Shown: piece by piece, positions 12,201 to 24,049 of the stretch | How positions within the stretch are numbered: position 1 is the stretch's first letter | Layout of the letters: each line of letters opens with the position of its first letter | Assembly (NCBI GenBank): GCA_009809945.1 | Contig: WTPW01000334.1 | Location: forward strand, 186,488-250,487 | Source of the DNA: Gigaspora margarita | Taxonomy: Eukaryota; Glomeromycota; Glomeromycetes; Diversisporales; Gigasporaceae | Direction of reading: 5' to 3' | DNA length: 64,000 bases | The notes under the pieces: generated by a model | What the model was told of the DNA's origin: nothing | What the model saw: only the letters and a program-made list of their open reading frames with translations | Databases searched by the model: none | Position numbers and translations under genes: made by a program

Positions 12201-13040
12201 TCTCATACTGAACTATTGTAGTTTTGCCTAACTCTGATGAATTCCAAGCAAATANATCTTTATATTTTAACAATAAATTTTTTATAAGCTGTTTTTGTTT
12301 TTCATTCATGTTAGGGTTCCGCAATTCAATTTGATTCAATTTGATTCGATCAAATATTTGACCTCAAATCAAATTCAAATATAGAAATTTCAAATCAAAT
12401 CAAATTCAAATTGACAAAATATTTGATTCGATTCGAAAATATTTAATAAAAATTACAAATAAATTTGATTTGATTTGATTTGATTTGATCAAATCAAATT
12501 CAAATCAAGAGCTTATTCAATTTGATCAAATTCAAATATGCCTAATATTCGATTTGATTCGACTTTGAGGAACCCTAATTCATGTTACCCAAATTAAAAT
12601 TCTTGTCTTCTATTTCTTTAGTGTTATTAGTCTGATTTTTAAAATAATATTCATTTGAAAGATGATTACTCTTATTATAGATTTCTTGGTATAAATATGT
12701 TTTATTAATTAGGTGTTCCTTTTCATATTCTTTATCATCTTTTGTTTCCCATTCCTCCTCATTATTAGTTTCTTTACTGTCACTACTTTCTGGCAAACTA
12801 GCAATTTTATTTTTATTTTTCTTTTTAATTGGTTCTTCTATTTTAGCAGGTTTACAATATTTAGTAGGAATTTTTATTTTCTTATTTCCATCTCTTATCA
12901 TCAATTCACATTCTTCCCAATCAATACGAGCTTGAGCCTTCTTTAACCAATCATTACCAACAATTACAGTATAATTACCAGCCTCAGTTACTACAGCTTT
13001 AGAAGTAATAGTTTTTCCACCTACAGATTAGGAAAATTGT
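9288..13040 (-). mobile_element. Ty3/Gypsy LTR-retrotransposon pol fossil
   Basis: Running from high to low coordinates, the minus strand carries remains of an aspartic-protease-like region (about 12.6-13.0 kb), a reverse transcriptase palm with its Y-x-D-type motif (about 11.1-12.3 kb), an RNase H-like region (about 10.9-11.2 kb), an integrase core (about 9.9-10.7 kb, including the 'NGLVERYNRTL' segment) and an integrase C-terminal part with 'IGDKVLLYK' (about 9.7-9.9 kb). The order protease-RT-RNase H-integrase identifies Ty3/Gypsy. No LTRs were recognised and the gag end is unclear. The copy is broken, with around ten or more interruptions, and old. A hAT MITE (12312-12577) later inserted between the protease and RT parts. 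Confidence 0.85.
12312..12577. mobile_element. 266-bp hAT MITE (TAGGGTTCC ends) inside the Gypsy fossil
   Basis: The inverted ends TAGGGTTCC / GGAACCCTA are flanked by the perfect 8-bp duplication ATTCATGT (12304-12311, 12578-12585). The body is made of repeated 'atttgattygat' and 'atcaaatcaaattc' motifs, so it is almost entirely self-complementary. It is younger than the Gypsy copy it interrupts. Related ends delimit 50145-53613. Confidence 0.92.
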
Positions 13041-13609
13041 CTATTTCACCAAGGGGCCTTTTTGTTTACTATATACACCAACTATTACAACACTAAGGGC
13101 CTATCAATAGCTATGATGCCTTACTGAGACAATCATTTTGGTAGTTAAATTATCCAAAACTGTTTAGTAGATCAAATGTTATTTATTGTTAAAGATTATT
13201 AATATAATAATAATATATATTAATATAATACTTTTTAACCAAAAAACTCTTTTTCAAACATCTGTAGATACTTAAATAAACACAAAAATCAGTAAAAGAG
13301 TTAAGCGCATCTGGTAAACAAAAACTAATAATTAAGTAAGCTCAACAGGCTGCCTATAGTAGACTATTAAGCAAGACTAGCTATGATAAAAAGATCTAGG
13401 AAGCAAGCTCTAAGAATATAGCAAACACCAACAAGGCTGATGCTGACTATATCAGCAGCAAATGATGACCAGGATAAGAACAGAAGTAAGATAGAAGCTA
13501 CGCTCTCACTAACATTTTATTATATGAATATTGATAAGAAGAGAAAAAAAAGAGAAAAATTACTCCCAATATGACAATGATACCTCTACACCATTAGAAG
13601 CCAAAAAAA

Positions 13610-16540
13610 ATGGAATTATCACTTGAAGAAAGTGGGCAATTAGCCCAGACCCCATCAAATCAATTGATGACATCATCAGTAGCTGAAATCAAAACAAATC
13701 TATATAGATTACCACAACCGGCAGCGATTGATATCAAGTTTTTATCAGAAAATCCTTATTTGGCACAACAACAATCTTTAGATTCTCACGAACAGACCCA
13801 AGTAATAGATAATGGTAACTGAGAACCCAAGCAAGACCAGAACATGCTAGAAAACCCAGGATCTGTAACAATAATGGAAGCCCAATTGGAAACTATTGGT
13901 AGTCTTATTACTTTTGATATACGAACCTGATACACTTAAAATTAAATCTTATAACTTAAATTTTTTATATATTAATAAATAATTAAAAAAATATTTATAT
14001 ATTTGTATATTTGTAGAACATATTTACAAAAAAATTTGATAATTTTTGATTCAATATTTTTTTAAAAAAATTTAAATTTGTTCAATTTTTTTAAAAAAAT
14101 TAATAAAAAATTGATTTTTTTTAGTATTTATAAGATTAGCCAATCAAAATTAAATATTTTTTTGTGCTATTATGCAAGTGATTTGGTGTACCTATTTGAA
14201 AAATATGTGCAAAATTTCAAATAAGATTATTATGTAGCTAAAAAAGTTATAATATTAAATAAAATGCCAATTTAGGGGAGTAACAAAAATCAGGTGATTT
14301 TTTAGGGAGGGGTAAAAAAAGTTGAAATTATATATAAGAACCTGATTATATATATATTAAAGAAGAGGGAGGGGGAGTAGGCCTCTGATAAAAAATAATC
14401 AGGTGATTAATGACATGGCCCTTATCATATAACATTGTTATTTTTAATTATATAAAGTTATTATATAAATCTTTAAAAATTCATAACTTTTGTTCCACTG
14501 ATCCAATTTTGATGATTTAACTACCAAAATGATCCTCTCATTGAGAGGATTCTAATGAATCCAACTTTGTCAATATCTGATCATGCAGTCACGTGAATGA
14601 TAAAATTTTATATTATATAATTATTAATATAATATAATACTTTGCCGATCACGTGATAATTTGTTCAGATTTTGATAATTTTGGATTCAATAGAATCCTC
14701 TCACTGAGAGGATCATTTTAGTAGTTAAATCATCAAAATTGGATCAGGGGATAAAAAGTTATGAACTTTTAAAGATTTATATAATAATTTTATATAAAAT
14801 TGTTAATTGATATTAAAAAAATTTTAATAAAAATATAATATATTTATTTTTATTATTCAAAATTATAATATATATATTCCCAAAATCTTAGTTTAAACTG
14901 TATTAATTAAATTAAAATATTAATTATAGAAATTATGATTTATTATATTAATATATAGTGTATCAGAAGCAATAAGACTACCTATAATAGTAATACTAAT
15001 GGGCAACTTTGGCTAATGACTGCTTTTTTGATATTGATTCACAGCAATTCAGGGCACAAGGCCCATATAAGAAAAATAATACAACAATGGAAGTAGATAA
15101 AAATACACTGCTAAAACAGCCAATAGATGACTACCAGAAATATGCACATAACAACCCATATGCAGTTTTGGCCCATCAAGAAACTTCACAAAATGATGTA
15201 CTAAATTTAAAACAGCTAAATGAAAATAATGACGCAGATATAAGTGAAATAGATGAACATACTGGAAGCAAGATTGAGAGAGAAAAGAAAAACTAAATAG
15301 AAACAGTATCAAATATTACAATTGACGGGGAAGATGCAACAGGAGAAACTGAGGCTAAGAAAATGATTTATAGTGAAGCAGTTGGACACTACCAGAGAAA
15401 AAGAACAAATAGAGTAATAGAATGTATAGTTGATAATGGATGGACAGAAGAAGTCAAGAGAAAATTTATAGACATACTGAAAAAAATGACTTCCTTTTGG
15501 CTGTGATGTATAGGACTATGACAGAATGATAGAAGCAATGGATAACCCAGAAATACTTGTTACTCTTATTAAACATAAAATTATCATAGTCCCTAAGGAT
15601 TACTCTATACCTATAGCAATAAATGCTAAACTACAATACAAAGATATAGCATTCTTTAGATCATTTACAAGACATGTTCCCTCTTAACCCCAATATCAAA
15701 AAGAGTTCGTCACAATGTTACAGAAAGTAACAAATAGATACAAAAGGCAACATGACATTCTGATTATGAGTAAAGTTAATAGAGATCAGATTTTTATTAG
15801 TTTAAAAAGAAAGATTGCAATGGACTTCCTAAGAGGGTTAGAGATGATAAAGATGGATGCACACAAAATAATACAATAGGTCTTCTACCTGGCTAGATTT
15901 GTAAAAATTGCTATAAAAATACTATTTGAAACTATTAGAAAAAGTGTAAGAGAAGCCTTGGCAGAAAGATTGATAAAGTTACCAGATACTCCTAAACTAA
16001 TACTGGGAATGATAAAAGATATACTACTATTCGAGTTACTAATTGTAAATAGAAATGAAACAGGACAGATAGTCAGGGCCATGAGACAAGTAATTATGTT
16101 CACATGGTTACCAGATAAATACTTTGTAAATCAATTGATCCCTTTATCAGAAAACCCAGAGGAATTAGTAGATGAGCGAAAAAACCAGTTTCTGATAACT
16201 GACCCCAACGAGTTATGATGTATGAAAGAATTCTTTAAAGGCTTGAAAATACAGTATACCTTTAGGTGGTTGCCAGATACGTACTTTAAGCTTCTAGAAA
16301 AAAAAACCACTACTTCCTAGCACCTCCACAAATGCTGGACTCCGAAATAGCATACGTCTTTCCATTTATATCAAAAAACTGGTTGGATTTTATCTAACAT
16401 ATAAAAATGCTAAGAGAATATTATGAATTCAACAAAATTCCAAATGATTATATTAAATATAAAAACTGCCTGCCTCAACACCTCTCAGAGCTGAAACTCA
16501 GAAAAAATATGAATTCCCATAAAGGATAAAAGAATAGCTC
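13610..16540 (+). pseudogene. Decayed plus-strand coding relic, perhaps the ORF1-like part of a retroelement
   Basis: Scattered protein-like stretches lie on the plus strand at 13610-13822, 15009-15296 and about 15540-16330. The first two share an 'NPY..L..Q' motif with Gln/Ser-rich surroundings. The last contains 'ALAERLIKLPDTPKLILG' and 'WLPDKYFVNQLIP'. No catalytic domain is recognisable. A similarly placed relic precedes the endonuclease of the plus-strand LINE at 31.5-32.0 kb, so an ORF1-like origin is a guess. It is heavily decayed and interrupted by an inverted-repeat insertion (about 13927-14966). Confidence 0.35.
13927..14966. mobile_element. Putative inverted-repeat insertion with an internal hairpin
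   Basis: The edges carry a perfect 10-bp inverted repeat, CTGATACACT (13927-13936) and AGTGTATCAG (14957-14966), separating two parts of the coding relic. Target duplication is not evident. Inside, 14452-14610 and 14640-14800 form long inverted arms ('aatgatcctctcattgagag' against 'ctctcactgagaggatcatt'), a separate foldback MITE whose loop region contains 'gatcatgcagtcacgtg' and 'gatcacgtgat'. No coding sequence. Confidence 0.5.
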
Positions 16541-16569
16541 TACGATTCATAGCAGACATCATCAGCAAA

Positions 16570-16696
16570 TTTATATATGCATAATTTTGTACAAGTTTTT
16601 ATAGTACGTAAGAAAATCATAAACTTACATAAGATTTAGTATAAAACTATATAAGTCTTACAGTACATAAGAAAATCGTAAATTTATGTAAAATTT
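16570..16696. repeat. AT hairpin repeat, left half (split by LINE B)
   Basis: The motif 'cataagaaaatcgtaaattt' and variants repeat here and again at 23533-23695 on the other side of the minus-strand LINE. The two parts look like one repeat cluster into which the LINE inserted. Confidence 0.65.
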
Positions 16697-16932
16697 TTTT
16701 TTTTTTTTTTTGGTGTTAAGATGAGGTTTTGCCTTTATCTTTATTAATAAAATGTGTGATATTCCTCATGGGGTTTCTCAAATTACAATTATTAATTATA
16801 CAAGAATTAAGACTCAGACTATAGGTAGAAAAATTCTAACTAATTTATCTGCAACCTAAACCTACTAGAGTGGTTAAAACTTACTTAGATTTGAATATAA
16901 AGAATAGAGTTAGTTGGGAAGCTATATTTTAT

Positions 16933-18500
16933 CTAGTTGTATGACCAGATTTCTATTTTTCTGAGTGCTAAGCCCAAAGGTAAAGATGTGCTATTATTAT
17001 TTTCATGTTGTTGATCTGGTAAGCCACAAATGCAACTATAAGTATATAAGGCTCTGTTGTAATAAGAGGTATATAGAGGTTTGGTAGATATAGTATAGGA
17101 TTGGGGAAAGCTTGTGTAGATTTCCAATGTGCTAAATTTATGCAGTATGGTTTCCATAGTTGTTTATAGATCCTTTGTGAAATAAGTAAGAGAAGCTTGA
17201 TAATAGTATTGGTTGCATTTTTGTAAGAAGTATGTTAAGAGATAATATTGATGAGTGATTTTGGAATGTAACCCTGAATTGTAGTATAGAAAGTTGTAGT
17301 ATTGAATAGCATAGATTGTGTAGGTGAAAGGCAGTAATAGGTTAAAAGATTGTTACGTAGCTGTTGTAGTTCATTGAGAGATAGATCTGGTAAATCTGAA
17401 AAAGAGTATTGTGTAATTATATTTTGGATAATATTTGAAATGCTATTTGAGTTTGAGCAAAGTAACCAATGGAATCCATGATCAGTAAGATGTATATTTG
17501 CAGAATTAATAGAAAGAAAATGTGAAAGAGTAGGGAGCATATGTAGCATGCATTTAATATGAAAAGATTTTTGAGAGCTGAGCTGGAAATTGGTATAGTT
17601 ATAAGTGTGTTTATGATTGTAGTTAAGGTATAGTCAGGTTGTATTCCAATCTATTTGTTGGGCTATAGGGATAATTTGTTGAATTCTATATTGGGAGGAC
17701 CACATAGCAATAATGTGTGCATTGCAAATATTTTTGATAGCACATTGTGTAGGTTGTCCTATATTATATTTTTTGTAAATGAGACTAAAAGAGGGGTTGT
17801 ATATATTGTGAGGTTGAAATTCTAAAATAGGTGAAAGATAGTGATTTTTTGCAAATTTATCAGCTTTGTTGTTGTATATATCATTACTATGTGCCTGTAC
17901 TTTATGAAATATGATATTTAGAGAGAGTGATTTGATGAGATTAAGAAGAGTGTGCCAGATAGGCCAGTAGTTGTAAGAGTAAAGTTTGTTGTAGCTTTGT
18001 ATTTGTGAGTTTAAAGTATTGTATTTTGAAATAATGGATAAGGAGTCAGTATATATATGTATATTGCTATTTCGAGGACATGTTCTAATTGCTGATAATA
18101 TAGCAATTAATTTTGCTTTATATGATGATGGCCAGTTTTGAATTTGTGCAGAGAAGGAATGGGAGATCTGGTTATCAAAAACCTGGATCCATGCAATTCC
18201 CATAGTGCATCTTGGATCAGAAATGTTAACAACAGAACCATCAGTATAAAAGGAAAAGTTTGAGAATATAGCATTAGATTGTGCTATAGTTTGAAGTTTT
18301 GAAGTAGCGGAGGAATTTAAAAAAATATCTAAAATAGGGTTATTATATATTGTAATTTGAGGAAAAGGTAGAATATTAATAAAATGGCAAGAAGCAATAG
18401 AGTATAGTAGATCTAAGTAGTTAGCATTGAGTTGAAGTTTGTTTATAGATTGGGTATAGATTTTTCTACCAAGAAATTTAGTAGATAATGTAGCTGATAT
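16933..18500 (-). pseudogene. LINE B RNase H and C-terminal tail
   Basis: 'FSFYTDGSVVN' (first Asp), 'YKAKLIAILSAI' (the position normally Glu reads Lys), 'IHIYTDSLSII' (Asp) and 'FHKVQAHSNDIYNNKADKFA' (last His/Asp region) outline an RNase H fold in order from about 18290 to 17840. The Glu-to-Lys change would disable catalysis if the alignment is right. Beyond 17630 the tail is split into separate frames (17235-17549, 16933-17157), the last with a Cys pair 'CICGLP'. Confidence 0.75.
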
Positions 18501-18508
18501 ATCTAGGG

Positions 18509-18747
18509 CAGGGTTGGCAATGGATATACTCAATTGAAAAACTTGCAACCCAATGGAGCCAATGGAACCAATGGAACCAATGTAGCCAATGGAGTCAATA
18601 GAATTAGTTATTAGTTATTAAAAATATTATATTATAAGCTAGTTGGCCTCCATTGGCACCATTCGCAAATTATTCTCAATAGAGCAATGGAGTGATGCCA
18701 ATGGAGTTGTTCTTCATTCACTCCAATGGATAAATGTGCCAACCCTG
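18509..18747. mobile_element. 239-bp hAT MITE inside LINE B, perfect 8-bp duplication
   Basis: CAGGGTTGGCA / TGCCAACCCTG ends, the classic hAT type, are flanked by ATCTAGGG on both sides (18501-18508, 18748-18755). The interior repeats 'ccaatggarcc' and its complement. It inserted between the Cys-knuckle region and the RNase H region of the LINE and supplies the artificial first residues of the RNase H reading frame. Confidence 0.93.
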
Positions 18748-19299
18748 ATCTAGGGTACATGTATTTTGAATCCTGTTTGAGTTTAGAGTACATCCTGAAC
18801 AGAGAGTACAGTGTGCATCTGGTGTAGGATATAAAGATATAAGACTAAGATTAGCATATATTTTCCAGTATATTATAGAGATTGTATTTGTAGAATAATT
18901 AAAATATCGAGCTTTTCCAATTATAATTTCTTGATCTGAGTAAGATATTAGCTATGGTTTAGATTTGGGGTTGAAGTGGCCAGTTTGGAATGAGAGTGAA
19001 TTAGTATTGAAAAGATGGAGAGAGGTATTAATTTGGCGAGTAGAAGTGTTAAATAGAATTTTATTTTCTAGTGTACAAAACCAGGTTGGTTTTTTTCTGA
19101 TATAAGATTAAGAATTCTAGGAGAAATATGTGACCAAGCTAGAAGTATTGTGTTGTCATAGGAAGTAAGTTGTTCTAAGAACATAATGTGTTTGGAATGT
19201 AGTTGACGTTTGAAGGTTATATATTGGGGGTGATCATGTAGTAAAGATTCAAGTGGGTATAGGTAAGTTGATAGTAAAAGGGCGTAAAATTTCTGAGTG

Positions 19300-21790
19300 T
19301 GCTGCAATAGAAAATTCTAGATGCTTAAGTAATAAAATTATTTTGAAAGTAGTAGAATGTTTGTTAGGACTATCGATAAGAGGGTTAGGGTGTTGTAGTA
19401 TATTAGTAGTAGACCATAAGTTATTTTGTAGTTGTTGTAGTCAGATATGTGTACTATTACCAAGGAGGTGTGAGTCATTAAGTGAAGCAAAAGAGCAGAG
19501 AGATAATATTGCAATTGTATATCCCAAATGTTTTTGATTCTATAAATATTATAGTTTAGCATAGTACTATTGGGTGTGGTTTTTGCTAGTTTTGATTTAT
19601 GCTTAGCAACAGTAAGATATTGGGAAAGGATTTTATTGCATATTGAATAGGTAAGGACAGTATTGTGTATACGATATTCAAGAATTGGTATAATAACATT
19701 GTTAATAATATAGCATGCTTGTTTGTCTGTAATTTGTTTGGTATCGAGTGTGTTAATAAGTTCAGTAGCTTCCTGAGTAATTAGTTTGGATTGTGTAGTA
19801 GATTTGGATGAGGTGGAAAACCAATACCCAAGAAACTTAAAAGGTTTTAGAAGGTTGGCATTGAATATTTTGGTGCAAGAAAGAAATAGAAGGTGTATAT
19901 ATAGAATTGGATATAAGTGTAGATTTTTGTGGGTTAACTTTAATATTAGCCATTTTGTAGAATGAAGAAGCTGTATTCAGAATTTGTTCTAGATGTAGTT
20001 AAGATTCTGCAATCCATAGAGTATCATCCGTGTATGCAAGAACTGGTGTTGATACTTGCATAGAATCAGAAGTTGGTGGAGAAATATGGCATGGCCAAGA
20101 TACAGAAGACTGGTAGCCAGTATAAGTATGAGAAATTTTGCTAATAAGGGGGTCATAGTAAATATGCCAAAATAAAGGTGTAATAGTTTCACCTTGGTCA
20201 ATTCCATCTTGAACTTCATAAGGAAGTGTAAGTTCAAAATTGGTAATTACTCTATNGTTTTAGAAGGTTGGCATTGAATATTTTGGTGCAAGAAAGAAAT
20301 AGAAGGTGTATATATAGAATTGGATATAAGTGTAGATTTTTGTGGGTTAACTTTAATATTAGCCATTTTGTAGAATGAAGAAGCTGTATTCAGAATTTGT
20401 TCTAGATGTAGTTAAGATTCTGCAATCCATAGAGTATCATCCGTGTATGCAAGAACTGGTGTTGATACTTGCATAGAATCAGAAGTTGGTGGAGAAATAT
20501 GGCATGGCCAAGATACAGAAGACTGGTAGCCAGTATAAGTATGAGAAATTTTGCTAATAAGGGGGTCATAGTAAATATGCCAAAATAAAGGTGTAATAGT
20601 TTCACCTTGGTCAATTCCATCTTGAACTTCATAAGGAAGTGTAAGTTCAAAATTGGTAATTACTCTATTAGTTCTTGATATTAAAAGATTGGTAAGAATT
20701 GCAGTAAGATGTAATAGCATATTGAGTCTTTGAAGGGATAGAGCAAATAGGTCTATATTGACAGAGTCATATGCTTTATTCATGTCCTGAGATAGAAGCC
20801 AGATTTCCTTTTGGTTGCAGTTTGCATCTTCAATAAAGTTGTTAAGTATGTGAATAGGGATATTAGTACTATTACCAGGGAGTGCAATATAGNTNTGTNG
20901 ATTNAGAATATTGTAANAGGAAAATATANAATTTAAACGGTTAGTTAAAATTTTTGTATATAGTTTTTTGATATGTTCAATTAGGCTAATTGGTCTAGTA
21001 TTACATAAGTGTCCATCAAAAGTTAATTTTTTGGAAATAGGAAAAATGTGACCATCTTTCCATTGTTTGGGAATTGAGCCTGATATTAAACATCAGTTTA
21101 GTAGTGCTGTAATAGCAGATATGGTTTGTGAACCAACATGTTTTAGCATTTCATAGCTAATTCCAGAAGGGCCACATGCTTTGTTGTTAGGAAAATTGTT
21201 GATAGTACTAATAACTTCATCAGGATCAATAGGTTCCAAAGCTGGGTTGTACCATTCTGATAAAATATTGTGTTTGGGGTTATATTCTGTTTGCCAATGA
21301 GTAGAAAAAATTTGTCAATTATAGGCATTATTTGCAGTCCATTGGGAGAAGTGTGATCGAATATGATTTTTGACTTCAAGAGGATCAGTAAAAATATTTG
21401 TTTGAGTTTTAATATTGTCAAAGTGAACTGGGTCAGTATGGTGATTAAGAATGCTATTAATCATTTTGGTTGGGTGAGTAAGCAATCTTTCACATTTAGT
21501 ATTAATAGCTGTTTGAATATGCTATTTAAGATGATGGGCATTTTCAAGATTTCTGATATTGTATAAAGTTTTCCAGTATGTTTTGGTTTGGGCTAGCCAG
21601 TTAGATAGGTCAGTCTGGTTAACAGGTATTGGAGGAATAGAAAATTAGTGTTTGGAGTTTATATTCTGAATATGAGTAGATATTGTGGAAAGAATGTTTT
21701 GATTATGTGTTATTGCATATTTGGTTTGTTGCATAATATTTCTAATAGTTTTGAGATCTTTGTGTAGTTCAGAGGCTTTAGGTGTAAAGG
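19300..21790 (-). pseudogene. LINE B reverse transcriptase (broken, partly duplicated by assembly)
   Basis: RT motifs are visible: 'KAYDSVNIDLFALSLQRL' (motif A region), 'EVQDGIDQGETITPLFW' (motif B) and 'LAYTDDTLWIAES' (catalytic YTDD, motif C). Upstream parts reach 'PSGISYEMLK'-like sequence near 21.15 kb and downstream thumb remnants reach 19.3 kb. Single N's near 20.26 and 20.89-20.93 kb show poor assembly. The motif C region appears twice because 412 bp are repeated exactly. Confidence 0.8.
19844..20668. repeat. Exact 412-bp tandem duplication around one N (likely assembly artefact)
   Basis: 19844-20255 and 20257-20668 read the same base for base and are separated by a single N at 20256. 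An exact repeat in otherwise decayed sequence, joined by an N, is best explained by an overlap left unmerged at a contig join. Confidence 0.85.
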
Positions 21791-21850
21791 TATAATAAAA
21801 ATTTTGAACAGTAAATTTTTTGTTAGAGATAGTTTTTAGAGCTGCTGTAA

Positions 21851-23524
21851 TTATGCTAATTTGTGTTTGTGCCAGGTACATTCTAAAGATTCTGTTGAAT
21901 TAGAGTCGAGAGGAGTATTGTGATAAGTAATATTGTTTTGACATTGGGTTGAAAACTCTTCCCATTTCTCTTTGTCCATTAATTTATATTGAAAGACTCT
22001 GCGTTTGCAGCATGTTTTGTGACGAAGTTTTGAAGATAGTGCAAATGGGAAACTCCATCTGGAAATGAGGATCAGGTAATCACTATGAGTAGTAGCTAGT
22101 GGTGAAAGAAGTGAAAAGTTTATGAGGTATGGGATTATGAAATCATGCGCCCATATATAGTCAATGCGGCTACTTAAATTATTACGTTGCCAAGTATATT
22201 GGGTATTATTAGTATAATCAGCTAAATCATAAATACAGTTACTATAGAGATAGGAAAGAAGTTTGGTTTTAGTAGTAGAAGCATTATTAAGAAGAGGAAA
22301 AGTGTTAAAATCACCAAGAATTATAGGGAGCAAATTTAAGGAGAGTGCTTGCTGTATCCATAAAATGATAGTTTCTTGTAATTGGTTTTGGATATGTTGA
22401 TTGGTAGAAGAAAGGTAAATAGATATAATTCAAAATTTGAAATTATATTTGAAAAATAGATAAATTGCAATTGCGCCTCCAGGATGTGTAAGTATATTGT
22501 GAATATGGGGTTTTAGAAGATTGTTAATCATGATACCAGTGCCCTCTGCAGAGTTGTTGAAGCAGGACCAGAAGTATGAAAAATGTTTATTGTTAAAGAA
22601 TTTTTTTGGTTTGGAGTCAGAAAGTTTTGTTTCAGTAATGCTACAGATTTGAATGTTATTAGATAGGCAGAATTCTTTCCAAAGTTGCCTTTTAAGAGAA
22701 GTGTTATAACCTTGAACATTATGTGTAGTAATAGTAAGGTCAAGAGCTTGGGGTGAGTTGTTTGGTTGAAGTGTTGTATGTGAAGAGTAGTTGGGTTGTG
22801 GTATTATAGTATATGTAGATGGTTCTGCATTTTTAATAAATAATTTATTCTCAATATTGTTAATTGGTATGTTTAATATTGGGTTATCTGATTTGAGTAA
22901 GGCTTTATAAAAAAGATGAAAATCTTCAAAAGGTACGAAGAAGTGATTAGGTAAAAAGAACTCTTGTAGTAAATATATATGTGCTTCTTCAAAAACATAA
23001 TCAATTCTGCTATATTTAATAGAGATTCTAATATACTGTTCTGTATAAAACATTGGATATTTCTCTTGTAAATAAGTTAAAATGGAGCCAACAGTTTGTG
23101 GTGAAGGTAAAGATTGTAATCTATGATAGTATAAAAATTTGTTGTAGCAAATTAATGGGTCATAGATTTCAAGTGAATTGGGATAAAAGTTGATGTTTGT
23201 TCTTTCTATAGCATTAGTATGTGTAGCTGATGTATTGGAATTGTTATCAGAGCTATCTAATAACAATTTATATTCATTATAAATCTCTTGTTCTATTAAG
23301 TAGGTAGGGTGATGTAGTTGTATAGGTGATGATTCATTATCAGGATAGGTTGGTGCTGAATTGTTGTTAATATTAGAAGGTAATATCTTAGAGGGAGATA
23401 ATGATATGGATTCTGAGATATTTAGTGTATTGTCTTCTACAGCGCTCACCTTATGTCTGGCTTTCATGGCTCCGCAAGATTCAGAAGTCCTCTGATTAGA
23501 TGTTAGAAGACCATCATTATCCAA
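21851..23524 (-). pseudogene. LINE B N-terminal region and APE-type endonuclease
   Basis: A Ser/Asn-rich N-terminal region with 'VPFEDFHLFY' precedes the endonuclease. The endonuclease opens with 'TITTHNVQGYN' and 'ICSITETKL' (the N and E of the APE active site). After a break near 22.34-22.43 kb it continues as 'ILGDFNTFP' (the GDFN motif), 'RIDYIWAHDF' and 'TTHSDYLIL' (the final SDH position, here SDY). This endonuclease nicks target DNA for target-primed reverse transcription. The first codon of the long frame near 23524 is TTG, so the true start is probably lost or lies across the junction. Confidence 0.8.
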
Positions 23525-23532
23525 ATCTTCCG

Positions 23533-23695
23533 GGTGTAAAATTTTTCATAAATTTACAATTTTCTTATAGTGCATAAGAAAATTATAAATTTACATAAAA
23601 ATTTTACGATTTTCTTATGGTTGTAAGAAAATTGTAAACTTATATAAAAATTTTACATAAATTTACGATTTTCTTACAGTGTATAAGAAAATGTT
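23533..23695. repeat. AT hairpin repeat, right half
   Basis: Four to five copies of 'gattttcttac/tag..taagaaaat' type inverted motifs, matching those at 16570-16696. They sit directly at the 5' junction of LINE B. Confidence 0.65.
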
Positions 23696-23774
23696 GAAAA
23701 TATTTCAAAAAACCTCAAAATATTTTAGATCTAATATTTTAAAATATTTTGAATACTTTCAAAATATTTTAGAA

Positions 23775-23965
23775 CTGGAAAACCAAGCTGGATCAGTAGA
23801 TCTGTAGCCTGGATCATACAGGGCGTATTTGACTAACATTTTCAAAATGTTTCGAAATGTTTTGATAATCATAGTACAACCAAGCTAGATCAGTAGATTT
23901 GTAGTCTGGATCATACCAAGGGCGCATATGACTAATATTTTCAAAATGTTTCAATGATCATAGTA
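23775..23965. repeat. Two tandem copies of a ~98-bp unit
   Basis: 'accaagctggatcagtagat' to 'gataatcatagtacaa' is followed by a second copy starting about 23879 with a few substitutions and one internal gap. No coding content. Confidence 0.75.
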
Positions 23966-24049
23966 CAAGATCAGATTAGATCTTTGTTTATTTTTTTTTG
24001 TTTAAAATTTAGATCTTCTATCAATTTTACATTGTTTTTTTGTTGTTGT

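Larger units (their letters stand above)
16697..23532 (-). mobile_element. LINE B: APE-endonuclease, RNase H-bearing LINE
   Basis: On the minus strand this reads endonuclease (about 23.5-21.8 kb), reverse transcriptase (about 21.4-19.3 kb), a Cys-knuckle region (about 18.8 kb), RNase H (about 18.5-17.6 kb), a C-terminal tail, then AATAAAG and a poly-A tail (seen as T's at 16693-16711). 'gtaaaattttt' borders both ends (about 16688 and 23537), a candidate target duplication overlapping the A-tail. About 6.8 kb suggests near-full length, with the coding region running to the left junction of the minus strand. It is broken in several places, carries a hAT MITE (18509-18747) and has an assembly duplication at 19844-20668. 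APE plus RNase H places it near the I/R1/Tad groups. Confidence 0.85.

Noticed and set aside
9288-13040. Search for long terminal repeats around the Gypsy fossil
   Set aside because: No convincing direct repeat pair was found on either side, so the element is described by its pol part only.
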